Assembly (NCBI RefSeq): GCF_047675955.1
Contig: NC_132914.1
Location: 39,767,521 to 39,831,520 of the forward strand
Direction: 5' to 3'
Source of the DNA: Chlorocebus sabaeus
Lineage: Eukaryota; Chordata; Mammalia; Primates; Cercopithecidae
DNA: 64,000 nucleotides
The notes beneath the pieces were generated by a model that made no database searches, had not been told where the DNA came from, and saw only the letters and a program-made list of their open reading frames with translations. Positions 10,769 to 21,273 of the stretch are shown piece after piece. The translations under genes were made by a program, and so were the position numbers. Positions within the stretch are counted from its first letter, which is position 1; every line of letters starts with the position of its first letter.

Positions 10769-11055
10769 ACCCAGCACAGTGTCTCACACCTGTAATCCCA
10801 GCACTTTGGGAGCCCAAGACAGAAGGATCCGTTGAGTCCAGGAGTTCAAGAGAAGCCTGGGCAACATAGGGAGACCTCCTCTCTGCAGAAAATTTTAAAT
10901 AAGTAGCCAGGCGTGCTGGCACAGGCCTGTAGTCCCAGCCACTTGGGAGGATGGCTTGAGCCTGGGAGTTCCAGGCTGCAGTGGACCAAGATTGTGCCAC
11001 TGCATTCCTACCTGGGCGACAGAGCAAGACCCTGTCTCAAAACAAACACACAAAA
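10769..11055 (+). mobile_element. AluJ-like SINE
   Basis: CCCAGCACAGTGTCTCACACC start, diverged body, ends CCCTGTCTCAAAACAAACAC. Confidence 0.88.
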
Positions 11056-11213
11056 TCAATCAGGCTGTTAAAAATTTTTAAGGAAAATAATTATTCTATA
11101 CTCTAGAGGATAATATCTAAAACAGAAGCAAAATAATGCATATTTTCCAGACTAATAGAGGAACGGAAATAGAATTACAAAAGTAATTTTTGTTTTATAT
11201 TTATTTACTACTA
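11056..11213. other. Short unrecognised spacer
   Basis: AT-rich, no feature seen. Confidence 0.4.
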
Positions 11214-11503
11214 CTATTTTTGAGACAGGGTCTAACTCTGTTGCCCAGGCTGGAGTGTTGTGGCTGATCTCTGCTCACTGCAACCTCCATTTCCCAGGCT
11301 TAAGCGATCTTCCCACCTCAGCCTCCCAAGTTGCTGTAACTACTGTTGTACTCCATCACAACTGGCTAATTTTTGTATTTTTCGTAGAGACAAGGTTTTG
11401 TCATGTTGCCCAGACTGGTCTTGAACTCTTGAGCTCAGGTAATCCACCTGCTTCCACCTCCCGAAGTGCTGGGTTTACAGGCGTGAGCCACCGAGTCCAG
11501 CCT
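11214..11503 (-). mobile_element. AluJ/S SINE
   Basis: Antisense, TTTGAGACAGGGTCTAACTC to GAGCCACCGAGTCCAGCC. Confidence 0.9.
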
Positions 11504-11520
11504 ACAAAAATAAGTTTTTT

Positions 11521-11835
11521 TTTGTTTTTTTTTTTTGTGTTTTTTTTTTGAGATGGAGTCTCGCTCTGTCGCCCAGGCTGGAGTGCAGTGGCCGGATCTC
11601 AGCTCACTGCAAGCTCCGCCTCCCGGGTTCACGCCATTCTCCTGCCTCAGCCTCCCGAGTAGCTGGGACTACAGGCGTCCGCCACCTCGCCCGGCTAGTT
11701 TTTTTTTTGTATTTTTTAGTAGAGACGGGTTTCACCGTGTTAGCCAGGATGGTCTCGATCTCCTGACCTCATGATCCGCCCGTCTCGGCCTCCCAAAGTG
11801 CTGAGATTACAGGCTTGAGCCACCGCGCCCGGCCC
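11521..11835 (-). mobile_element. AluY (Old World monkey type)
   Basis: Low divergence, GGCCGGATCTCAGCTCACTG variant. AAAAATAAGTTTTTT at 11506-11520 and 11836-11850 is an exact 15-bp target duplication. Confidence 0.95.
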
Positions 11836-11859
11836 AAAAATAAGTTTTTTTAAAAAGAC

Positions 11860-12156
11860 GGCCAGGTGCGGTGGCTCATGCTTGCAATCCCAAAACTTTG
11901 GGAGGCCAAGGTGGGCAGATCGTGAGGTTAAGAGATGGAGACCATCCACGGTGAAACCCCATCTCTACTAAAAATAGAAAAATTAGCCGGGTGTGGTGGC
12001 AGGCATCTGTAGTCCCAGCTACTCGGCAGGCTGAGGCAGAAGAATTGCTTGAACCTGGGAGGAAGAGGATACAATTAGCTAAGATCACACCACTGCACTC
12101 CAGCCTGGGCGACAGAGCGAGACTCTGTCTCAAAAAAAAAAAAAAAAACAAAAAAA
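11860..12156 (+). mobile_element. AluS-like SINE
   Basis: GGCCAGGTGCGGTGGCTCATG start, CAGCCTGGGCGACAGAGCGAG near the end, A tail. Confidence 0.92.
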
Positions 12157-12167
12157 GGCAAGAAAGG

Positions 12168-12265
12168 GGACAAAAAGGAACATAAAACAAGTAGGACAAA
12201 TACGAAACACATAGATTTAAGATCAAATATATTAGTAATAATGTTAACATATAAATGGACTGTGT
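12168..12265 (+). mobile_element. Ancient L1M, ORF2 endonuclease region, first piece
   Basis: AACAAGTAGGACAAATACG ... TTAACATATAAATGGACTG matches old L1 ORF2 upstream of the piece resuming at 13545. Confidence 0.6.
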
Positions 12266-12850
12266 GTTATTTATCTACGGCCTCTCAGCTCCAAATTCAC
12301 CCTGTTTTCTGCTCTGGGAAAATGATTCTGGGCCTTTTAAGTTTTCTCTTGCCAGACGGCACAGGAACTATCAGTAGAGGGCGCTAGACAGACATCGCAA
12401 AAAGAAAACGTTTTTACTTCCTGGGGCTGCTACACTCCGTCCTGAGGCTCCTGCAGCATGCGCCCCTTCCTAGCATCCAGCTTCTGCGGCATACATGACC
12501 ACCCCAGAGTGATGCCCTGGCCGCTTCTCCGGCGCTAGGTTCCCGCAGTGTACCGTGGCAGGCAGAGTTGTCTTTCGTGTGTGCCTTTGAGGCAGAAGGG
12601 CTCACGTCAAATGCCTCCTGTAAACAGCTTTCCCTTTCCCTGGCACCCTGGTGTGAGGAATTCTGGTAAGTTACAGAGGGTGGATTTCTAGAAAGTTCCA
12701 CTCATCTGGTACCAGAGAGACTTGCTTTTTTTTTTTTTTTTTTGCCATCTGGTGAGCCATGGTCATGATCTCTTTGCCCTAGAGTGGCAGGAGTGTGAAT
12801 TGTACTTTTCCTTGGACGTTCTACCTCGGGGTCTAGAGTAGTGGCTGTTC
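12266..12850. repeat. Unnamed LTR-like or unique insertion within ancient L1
   Basis: GC-richer block (CTCAGCTCCAAATTCACCCTG onward) that, with 13358-13544, interrupts the L1M reading. It looks like an old ERVL-type LTR, but I cannot name it. A T-run lies at 12726-12743. Confidence 0.4.
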
Positions 12851-13012
12851 CTTTTTTTTTTTTCTTTGAGTCAGAGTCTCGCTCTTTTGCCTAGGGTATA
12901 GTGCAATGACGCGTGTTGGCCAGGCTGGTCTTGAACTCCTGACCTGAAGTGATCCGCCTGCCTCAGCCTCCCAAAGTGCTGGGATTACAGGAGTGAGCCA
13001 CGGAACCTGGCC
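12851..13012 (-). mobile_element. Alu with large internal deletion
   Basis: Antisense. GTGCAATGACGCG joins directly to TGTTGGCCAGGCTGG, so about 130 bases are missing. GTGGCTGTTCCTTTT / GTGGTTATTCCTTTT flanks it. Confidence 0.88.
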
Positions 13013-13060
13013 GTGGTTATTCCTTTTACCTGCTATATTTATTAGAATTATCTTTGCTTC

Positions 13061-13309
13061 GGCCGGGCGCAGTGGCTCAAGCCTGTAATCCTAGCACTTT
13101 GGGAGGCCGAGACGGGTGGATCACGAGGTCAGGAGATCGAGACCATCCTGGCTAACATGGTGAAACCCCGTCTCTACTAAAAAATATTGTAGTCCCAGCT
13201 ACTCGGGAGGCTGAGGCAGGAAAATGGCGTGAACCCGGGAGGCGGAGCTTGCAGTGAGCTGAGATCGGCCACTGCACTCCAGCCTGGGCCACAGAGCGAG
13301 ACTCCGTCT

Positions 13310-13340
<31 letters not shown>
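13061..13340 (+). mobile_element. AluY with small internal deletion
   Basis: GGCCGGGCGCAGTGGCTCAAG start. It lacks the AAAATTAGCCGGGCG segment (TACTAAAAAATATTGTAGTCC) and ends in about 28 A. AGAATTATCTTTGCTTC at 13044-13060 and 13341-13357 is an exact 17-bp target duplication. Confidence 0.95.
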
Positions 13341-13343
<3 letters not shown>

Positions 13344-14022
13344 ATTATCTTTGCTTCTTACTAATCAACCCCTATTACCTCAACTTTATTTAGTACCATT
13401 AAATAACATTTAATAGTATTATTATTTTGGGACAGGGTCGGCTCTGTTGCCCATTTTATTTAATACTTCTTTATATTATACTTCCTCTTCAAATTACCAT
13501 CGTGGTCTCTGACTCTTGATTGGACCTAGACAGATACATGGACTAAAATGTTTTAATTAAAGACAGAAAATTTCAGACCCAATTAAAAAAATACCCAGAT
13601 GTATTTTGCATACAAGAGGCATAGCTGAAACATAATAATACAGAAGGATTGAAAGTAAAAATATGGAAAAATATATACTACAAAATGGCTGACCGAAAGA
13701 AGCTGTTCCAGCTGTTAAGCGAAAGTAACTACCATTATAAAAAGGAGCACTATATGATAAAAAGGTTCAATTTACAGGAAGGTATAAAAAAAATTCTGAA
13801 TTTTTATGGTGACTAGTAACATGGCCTTAACAAAATATACAGCAAATATGGACAGAACCATAAGAATAAATAGATAAATCCTTAATCATAATGGAAGATC
13901 TTAATACTCCTCTCTCAGTAATTGATAAACAGAAAAGAAAATCAGTTCCTAGATTCAAAAAATATAATTAACAAACTTGCTTTTATTACTTGCTTTAATT
14001 GCTTGTGGAATTCACATTTTTT

Positions 14023-14329
14023 CTTTTTCTTTTTTATTTTTTTTTTGAGATGGAGTCTCACTCTGTTGCCCAGGCTGGAGTGCAGTGGCATGATCTGGGC
14101 TCACTGCAGCCTCTGTCTCCCAGGTTCAAGTGATTCTCTTGCCTCAGCCTCCTGAGTAGCTGAGATTACAGGTGCTGGCCACCACGCCCAGCTAATTTTT
14201 GTATTTTTAGTAGAGACGGGGTTTCACCATGTTGGCCAGGCTGGTCTTGAACTCCTGACCTCAAATGATCCATCCGCCTCTGCCTCCCAAAGTGCTGGGA
14301 TTACAGGCATGAGCCACTACACTCGGCCC
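14023..14329 (-). mobile_element. AluS SINE inside L1M
   Basis: Antisense Alu. TCACATTTTTT at 14012-14022 and 14330-14340 is the target duplication. Confidence 0.93.
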
Positions 14330-15028
14330 TCACATTTTTTTCAAAGATAAAAAGATCATTTATAAAAGCTGACTATGTGTGGCGCAGTAGTGCCTAAACA
14401 CATTTCAAAGGATTGAAGTGATGTATAGTACATTTTCTGACCAAAATTAACCTAATCTAGCAATTTATTATACAAGATAATAGAAAATATTAATATGTTT
14501 GGAAATTTAGAAATACATTACCAAATAACTCATAGATCAAAGAAGAAATCACAGTGGAAATTAAATAATATTTTGAACTGAATGATAATAAAAATATAGC
14601 TTATTAAAAGGCTGTGTGATGCAGCTAAAGAGTAGTTAGAAGTTAATTTCTAAGCTGAATGTGTATATTATGAAACAGGAAATGAATCTATTCATTCATT
14701 TCAGGAAGTTAGGGAAAAATACGACAAAATAAACCCCAAAAGGTCAGAGTAGGAAAAAATGCAGATAAGAGTAGAAATTAACAAAATAAAAAAACCCATA
14801 GAGTTGAAAAGATCGACACAGCTAAAGTTCAATTGATAAACTTCTGGTGAAACTGATAAATAAAAACGAAGAGAAGACACAAATAACCATTTGTTCTAAG
14901 CTTTTAAAAAAGTCACTGAGGCAATTATGAACAATTTTATACTAACAATTTTGGAATGTTAGAAAAAATGATCAAATTCCTAGAAAAATATAACTTATCT
15001 ACTATGATACAAGAAAACTAGATAATCA

Positions 15029-15296
15029 GGCCAGGCATGGTGGGTCACACCTGTAATCACAACACTTTGGGAGACTGAGGCAGGCCGATTGCTTAAGCCC
15101 AGGAATTCAAGACCAGTTTGGGCAACATGATGAGATCCCATCTCTCTGTGTGGTGGCACATGCCTGTAGTCCCATCTACTAGCGTGGCTGAGGTGGGAGG
15201 ATCACTTCAATTCGGGAGGTCATGGCTGCCATGAGCCATGTTCGTGCCACTGCACTGTAGCAAGACTCTGTCTAAAAAAAAAAAAGAAAGAAAGAA
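15029..15296 (+). mobile_element. Alu with internal deletion inside L1M
   Basis: GGCCAGGCATGGTGGGTCAC start; lacks the mid A-rich region (CCCATCTCTCTGTGTGGTGG). AAGAAAACTAGATAATCA flanks it exactly (15011-15028, 15297-15314), an 18-bp duplication. Confidence 0.94.
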
Positions 15297-15567
15297 AAGA
15301 AAACTAGATAATCAAAATAACCTTATAGCTGTTAAACAAATTAAGCCCATAATTAATTGCCACAGAAAAAAGCTTCAAGTCAAGTCCTGTATACTTTCAT
15401 GCAACATTTAAGAAAGAAATAATGCCAATTAAAAAAAAATCTGTATTACAGGATATAAGACCAATATAATGACCTTGACACCAAAACTCAGCAAGAATAT
15501 AATGAGAAATGAAAATGGCAAGACTATTATGAGAAACTAAAATCCTTTCAGGAAGTAGGTGAAGAAA

Positions 15568-15810
15568 TTTTTTTTTTAGATGGAGTTTCGCTCTTGTTGC
15601 CCAGGCTAGAGTGCAATGGCGTGACCTCAGCTCACTGCAGCTTCTGCCTCCTGGGTTCAAGCCATTCTCCTGCCTCAGCCTCCTGAGTCGCTGGGATTAC
15701 AGGTGCCTGCCATCACGCCCAGCATATTTTTGTTATTTTTAGTAGAGATGGGGTTTTGCCATGTTGGCCAGGTGGTCTCAAACTCCCGACCTCAGGCGAA
15801 CCACCCGCCT
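15568..15810 (-). mobile_element. Alu, 5'-truncated
   Basis: Antisense; stops at CACCCGCCT, so the first about 50 bases of the Alu are missing. Confidence 0.9.
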
Positions 15811-16104
15811 AAAAAAAATATTCACAAACCAAACTCAGCAAGACATAAATAAGATAATACATTATATTAGTCTGCTCAGGCTACCATAGCAAAATACCAG
15901 AGAGACTCTCTGGCTTAAAAAACAGAAATTTATTTTCTCACAGTTCTGGAGGCTACAAAGTTCAAGGGAAAGGTTCCAGCAGGGTTTGGTTTTCGGTGAG
16001 AACTTTCTTCCTGGTTTGTAGATGGAGGCTTTATCCTCACATGGCCTATTCTCTGAGAGCAAGCATGTGGGAAGACAGAAAGCACAAGAGAGATGATGTC
16101 TCTT

Positions 16105-16404
16105 CTTTTTTTTTTTTTTTTGAGAGGAAGTCTCACTCTTGTCCCCCAGGCTGGAGTGTGATGGCAAGATCTCAGCTCACTGCAACCTCCACCTCCTGGG
16201 TTCAAGCGATTCTCCTGTCTCAGCCTCCTGAGTAGCTGGGGTTACAGGCACCTGCCACCATGCCTGGCTAATTTTTGTATTTTTAGTAGAGATGGGGTTT
16301 CTCCATATTGGCCAGGCTGGTCTCCAACTCCTGACCTCAGGTGATCCACCTGCCTCGGCCTCCCAAAGTGCTGGGATTACAGGCGTGAGCCACTATGCCC
16401 GGCC
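16105..16404 (-). mobile_element. AluS inside the MLT1-type LTR
   Basis: Antisense; GATGTCTC(T/G)TCTT occurs on both sides. Confidence 0.93.
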
Positions 16405-16570
16405 TGTGATGTCTCGTCTTATAAGGACTCTAATATTATGGGATTACCCCTACCCATCCTTATGACCTCATTTACCCTTTACTACTTCCTAAGAGGCCCC
16501 ATTTCCAAATACAGCTGCCTTGAAGATTAGGGTTTGTACATATACTAATAATGATAATATTAACAAACTA

Positions 16571-16662
16571 CAGGTGTGTACCACCGTGCCTAATTTATTT
16601 TTATTTTTATTTTCTAGTAGAGACAGGGTCTTGTATGTTCCCCAGGCTAGCCTCGAACATAA
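16571..16662 (-). repeat. Short Alu fragment
   Basis: CAGGTGTGTACCACCGTGCC ... TAGTAGAGACAGGGTCTTG ... CCCCAGGCTAGCCTCGAAC; middle part of an antisense Alu only. Confidence 0.75.
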
Positions 16663-16877
16663 GAATAAATTTTGCAGGTGCACATTCAATCCATAACATT
16701 ATATCATGACCAAGTGGGATTTATTCAAGGAATGCAGTGTAATTCACACATTATCAGAATAAAAGAGTATAGGATCCTTTCAACAGAGGCACAAAAATAG
16801 CATATGATGCTATTCAGTATCCATTAGTTGATAAAACTTAACATTTCTTAGAAAACTAGGAATGTAAGGGAAATTTC

Positions 16878-17188
16878 TTTTTTTTTTTTTTTTTTTTTTT
16901 GCAACAGGGTCTGTCACTGGTGTCACCAGGCTGGAGTGCAGTGGAGTGATCATAGCTCACTATAGCCTTGAACTTCTGGGCTTGAGGGATCTTCCTGCCT
17001 CAGCCTCCTGAGTAGCTGGAACTACAGGCGTGTGCCACCATGCCTGATTACTTTTTTATTTTTTAGTAGAGACAGGGTCTTGCTATGTTCCCCAGACTGA
17101 CCTCCATCGAACTCCTGGGCTCAAGCGATCAACCCACTTCGGCCTCCTAAAGTACTGAGATTAAAGGTGTGAGCCACCATGCCCAGCC
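16878..17188 (-). mobile_element. AluJ-like SINE
   Basis: Long T-run, CAACAGGGTCTGTCACTGG, ATCATAGCTCACTATAGCC, ends CCATGCCCAGCCC. Confidence 0.9.
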
Positions 17189-17380
17189 CAGGAATCTTCA
17201 TAACCAACCAAAAATGAACAGTAAGCAACATAGTTAATGGTGAAATGGTGAAACCTTTCCTTTTAATCTCAGCAGTAAGACAAAGTTACCTATTGCTACT
17301 TCTGTTTAGTATTGTGGTGGCTCTAGTGAGAACAGTAAAACAAGCCCCCCACTACCCCGCCAAAAAAAAAATGCTGTCAT

Positions 17381-18085
17381 AGTGCCAGACAGAATTCTGT
17401 AATAAAATACCACAGACTGGGCCAGGCACAGTGGCTCACGCCTGTAATCTCATCACTTTGGGAGGCCAAGGCAGGCGGATCACAAGGTCAGGAGTGGATC
17501 ACAAGGTCAGGAGTTTGAGACCAGCCTGGCCAACATGGTGAAACCTCGACTCTACTAAAAATACAAAAATTAGCCAGGTGTGGTGGCGCGCACCTGTAAT
17601 CCCAGCTACTCAGAAGGCTGAGGCAGCAGAATCGCTTGAACCCGGGAGGTGGAGGTTGCAGTGAGCTAAGATCATGCCACTGCACTCCAGCCTGGGGGAC
17701 AGAGCAAGACTCCATCTCAGAAAAAACAAGCAAAACAAAACAAAACAAAAAAACTCATAGACTGGGTGGCTTAAACAACAAATATTTGTTTCTCACAGTT
17801 CTGGTGGCTGGAAATCTGAGATGAGGGTGCCAACATGGTAAGGGCCCTCCCAGTGGTTCACAGATAGCTGCCTTCTTGCTATATCCACACGTAGTGGAGA
17901 GAGAGAGAGCAAGCGCAGGTTCCTTCAAGGGTACAAACCTTATCGTGGGGGCTTTATCCTCATAACCTCATCTAACCCTAATCACCTCCCAAAGGCCCCA
18001 CCTCAAATACCATCACATTGGGTGGGGGCTTCAACGTATGAATTTTGGGGTGGGGGACAGAAACATTCAGTGGATAGCAAAAAGT
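17381..18085 (-). mobile_element. Second MLT1-type MaLR LTR, split by an Alu
   Basis: ATAAAATACCACAGACTGG, then after the Alu AGACTGGGTGGCTTAAACAA, CTAACCCTAATCACCTCCC, ATACCATCACATTGGGTGGG, ACATTCAGTGGATAGCA. Same orientation as the copy at 15861-16704. Confidence 0.82.
17420..17752 (+). mobile_element. AluS inside the MLT1-type LTR, with tandem duplication
   Basis: GGATCACAAGGTCAGGAGT occurs twice in tandem (17478-17514). ACAGACTGG / ATAGACTGG flanks it. Confidence 0.93.
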
Positions 18086-18245
18086 ATAGGGATTAAAGCA
18101 TGCTGGTTATTAAGCTATCATCTTTCACCTTTAGACCTGTTTTGTGATGTTGGTTCCGGGATTCTGCAAACCACATTTCTTTGCTGGTTGCTTTTCTGCT
18201 AGGGTCTGTCTGCTAGAGGCCCTGAGTCATATGGAAATTCTGTGT

Positions 18246-18303
18246 ATGTCTCTCTCTTTCTCTCTCTCTGTCTCTCTCTCTCTCTCTGTCTCTCTCTCTC
18301 TGT

Positions 18304-18340
<37 letters not shown>

Positions 18341-18346
18341 TCTGTA
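18246..18346. repeat. (TC)n followed by (TG)n microsatellite
   Basis: About 55 bases of TC repeats with G interruptions run directly into TG repeats ending GCGCGC. Confidence 0.97.
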
Positions 18347-18520
18347 TGTGTATTTGTATTTCTGAGTCATCTTGTAGTCATCTGGTAAGTAGTTTTCACA
18401 CATACAAAGCCCTAATTTAGAAGAAACCTCTGAATTCTTATTTTCAGTATTATTAGAGATAAAGAGAATAAGTGATAAAACATTTTTAAAGGATCCTCAT
18501 TACTTCTTTTTAAAATATAT

Positions 18521-18808
18521 GGCCAGGGACAGTGGTTCATGCCTGTAATCCCAGTACTTTGGGAGGCCAAAGCGGGCGGATCATCTGAGGTCAGGAATTC
18601 AAGACCAGCCTGGCCAACATGGTGAAACTAAAAATACAAAAAATTAGCCGGGAGTGGGGGCAGGCGCCTATAACCCCAGTTACTCTGGAGGCTGAGGCAT
18701 GAGAATTGCTTGAATCCAGAAGGCAGAGGTTGCAGTGAGCTGAGATCGCACCATTGCACTCCAGCCTGGGCAAGAAGAGTGAAACGCTGTCTAAAAATAA
18801 ATAAATAG
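18521..18808 (+). mobile_element. Alu SINE, first of three in series
   Basis: GGCCAGGGACAGTGGTTCATG start. Part of GTGAAACCCCGTCTCTACT is lost; AAATA tail. Confidence 0.9.
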
Positions 18809-19107
18809 GCTGGGTGCGGTGGCTCATGCTTGTAATCCCAGCACTTTGGGAGACTGAGGCGGGTGAATCACCTGAGGTCAGGAGCTCAAGACCAACCTGG
18901 ACAACATGGCAAGACCCCATCTCCACTAAAAATACAAAAATTAGCCAGGCATGGTGGCTCATGCCTGTAATCCTAGCCACTTGGGAGACTGGGGCATGAG
19001 AATCGCTTGAACCCAGGAGGTGGAGGCTGCAGTGAGCAGAGATCATGCCACTGCACTCCAGCCTGGGTGACAGAGTGAGACTCCATCTAAAAAATAAATA
19101 AATAATA
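18809..19107 (+). mobile_element. Alu SINE, second of three
   Basis: Begins GGCTGGGTGCGGTGGCTCATG directly in the tail of the preceding Alu; AAATA tail. Confidence 0.92.
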
Positions 19108-19146
19108 CATATATAAATAAATACAAATAAAATAAAATACACATAA

Positions 19147-19440
19147 GGCTGTGTGCAGTGGCTCACGCCTGTAAACCCAACACTTTGGGAAACCAAGGCG
19201 GGAGCATTGCTTGAGGCCAGGAGTTTGAGACCAGCCTGGGCAATGAAGTGGGACCCTGTCTTTACAAAAAATTAAAAAAGAAGCTGGGCATAGTAGCATG
19301 CATCTATAATCTCAGCTACTCAGGAGAGTGAGGTGGGAGGATCACCTGAGCCCAGGTATCCAAGGCTACAGTGAGCTGTGATCATGCCACGGCACTCCAG
19401 CCAGGGTGACAGAGACAGACCCTGTCTCAAACAAACAAAT
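19147..19440 (+). mobile_element. AluJ-like SINE, third of three
   Basis: GGCTGTGTGCAGTGGCTCACG start, diverged; CAAACAAACAAAT tail. Confidence 0.9.
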
Positions 19441-19935
19441 ACATCAGATGACATCTCCTGAAACATGTTCTGTTCTAAGGAGTAATTTACACTCACTAGG
19501 ATTAATCTGTTCAACCTATTAAACTACTAAGAGAGCAGTGGACAGGTGTATTAGTCCAGGCTTATATTACTGTGTGACCTCATTCCTCTAGTTTGGATCC
19601 AGAACCGTTTCCCCTCTGGATATGATCAGTTTCTTTGCACTTGGCTTGAATCTCAAACCCCATATTCTGCCTATAAAGTTAGTAACACTCTGCTTCTAAT
19701 TGTATGTTTTCTCCATGTGGAAACTTAGTATACAGACTTTTCCCCATAACTACAACCTGAATATAGAACAGTGATCATGCAACTTCTATATATCCTGACC
19801 ACACTTCTGCCTTTGTAATTTGAATTATTTGTCACTATGAACAGCATTTAGCATAGTATTTTTCCATTTTTTTCCTTGGGGAATGAGACAAAGATTAGGT
19901 TGTGAACCAAGCTGATAAGTCTGCTCCAGCTTATT
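19441..19935. other. Unrecognised spacer
   Basis: No gene or repeat family recognised by eye. Confidence 0.4.
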
Positions 19936-20060
19936 TAACTACACATGGTCACCAATTTACGATGGTTCAACTTAACAATGTTTTGACTTTATGATGGTGC
20001 AAAAGTGATACGTATTCAGTAGAAACTATACCTCAAGTACCCATACAACCATTCTGTGGT
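19936..20060 (+). repeat. DNA-transposon fragment (Tigger/MER-like)
   Basis: TTTACGATGGTTCAACTTA, GACTTTATGATGGTGCAAAAG and CAAGTACCCATACAACCATTC match a common primate Tigger-related repeat as I recall it. Confidence 0.6.
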
Positions 20061-20199
20061 CCTTCCTAATAGTCTAATGTTAATTTAGAACTTTTTTGAG
20101 TTTCCAGAAATCCAGGCGGTATTAATAGGAAACAGCTCTGCTTCTGACAACTTCTTGAAAATACTGTCAGGGTTGAGATGGCTTCCTCATGCTGCCTGG

Positions 20200-20241
20200 G
20201 CAATCCTTCTTGAAATGCCATGGCTTGCCACACTTCTAGCA
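20200..20241 (-). pseudogene. Broken gag nucleocapsid zinc knuckle
   Basis: The minus strand reads C-x2-C-x4-H-x4-C spacing with CGKPWHFKKDC, but one of the two residues between the first cysteines is a TAG stop (20236-20238). It is the nucleocapsid region of the fossil gag. Confidence 0.8.
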
Positions 20242-20574
20242 GTTAACAGGTGTACCCTGGGAGTTCTGGACTTTGTGGGCTTGTCTGGTGGCCATTAAAG
20301 CCTCTGTCTCTTTCCTGTATTTCCTCTCTCTCTCCTGGGCCTCCCTATCTCTGGTATAAAAGAACCGAAATGGCTACTTTCAGGAGGTTCTCTAAAGTAC
20401 TATCTGTACTTGTCAGCTTGTCACTGGGGTCCCATTTAGGGTCACCCATTGGTACTGCTTCTCTTACAGTTGGATAAAGTTCTCCCCTTCCCTGACACTG
20501 TATGTGATACAAAGCTCATCCCCAAATCTCTCTGCCACTTGCAGAGCAGCTTGCTTCTCAGTGTCCGTCAGTGT

Positions 20575-20769
20575 CTAGTTCAAGAGTGACATAATGTCTC
20601 TCCAGGACTGTTCAAATACTTGGGTAAAATTCTGGAAAGCCTCTATATATCTGTTAGGGTCATCTGAAAACTTACCAAGATCCCCCTTAACTTGCCTTAA
20701 GTCCTGTAGAGAGAAGGGGACCTGGATCTCACTGGGGCCAGATTCACCAGGTGTCTGTTGGAGGGGCAA
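20575..20769 (-). pseudogene. Gag capsid segment of the endogenous retrovirus
   Basis: A 64-codon open stretch with the capsid-type motif VPFSLQDLRQVKGDLGKFSD seen in class I human ERV gag proteins. No start context of its own; just a surviving open run in the fossil. Confidence 0.85.
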
Positions 20770-20989
20770 GAGTGAGACTGAGGCTTGTCTAGTGTGAGGA
20801 TTTTGTAGGAGGGGACAAGTGAGAGGCTGAAGCTGGATAGGGAGGTTGGGATGGACCTGGAGGAGCAGGGCCAGAGAGAGCTGGCTTTTCTGCTGGGGGT
20901 GTCTCTGGGATTCTTTAGTTCCCTGGGCTTGCCCCTTGCAGCTTTTCCTGAGATGGCAAAACAGGAGGGCTGGATCAATCCTACACTGT

Positions 20990-21273
20990 CAGCAAAGGTC
21001 TGGATTGTCCTGCAAGGTACAGAAAGCCTGTTTCAATGGGACCTCAGACCATCTGTCCTCACATCTACAGAAAAGGTCCAACTGCCGGATGGCATTGAAA
21101 TGAGTAGTGCCTTCCTGAGGCCAAGCCAGTCCTTCCCAATTTGGCCAAACCTTTGTGCAGCGGGCTATAAAGCATGTTCCCTCCAGATTCTGAGTGTCAA
21201 AGCAGCCTCAGTGGTTCAGGACACGCTCCTGAGGAGTATAAGCTGGGGGTGGTGAAGAGAGCTGGTTGCCCAT
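20990..21273 (-). pseudogene. Gag matrix segment of the endogenous retrovirus
   Basis: Starts MGNQLSSPPPAYTPQ with the N-terminal Gly2 expected for myristoylation and a PPPAY motif like retroviral late domains. It is stopped after 21 codons by TGA (21210-21212). Matrix-like sequence (CTKVWPNWEGLAWPQ) continues in the same frame beyond the stop. Confidence 0.85.

Larger units (their letters stand above)
15861..16704 (-). mobile_element. MLT1-type MaLR LTR, split by an Alu and an Alu scrap
   Basis: Reverse complement of the MLT1 consensus: TTAGTCTGCTCAGGCTACC, AGAAATTTATTTTCTCACAG, CCTCATTTACCC, CACATTCAATCCATAACA. ACATTATAT at both ends (15859-15867, 16696-16704) includes the short target duplication within the ancient L1. 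Confidence 0.8.
13545..17380 (+). mobile_element. Ancient L1M ORF2 remnant, split by Alus and an MLT1-type LTR
   Basis: Pieces 13545-14022, 14341-15028, 15297-15567, 15811-15860, 16705-16877 and 17189-17380 follow ORF2 order. Examples are GGAAGATCTTAATACTCCTC (endonuclease end), AGAAGAAATCACAGTGGAAATT, ATCATGACCAAGTGGGATTT (reverse transcriptase region) and AATCTCAGCAGTAAGACAAAG. Many stops and indels; not functional. Confidence 0.85.

Noticed and set aside
18591..19196. 201-codon minus-strand open frame
   Set aside because: Runs across two adjacent Alus; Alu-derived peptide (SASRVTG, SPRLECNG) without gene context. The many 60-120 codon frames with these motifs were rejected likewise.
20851..21255. 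134-codon plus-strand open frame
   Set aside because: Antisense shadow of the fossil retroviral gag, which is on the minus strand.
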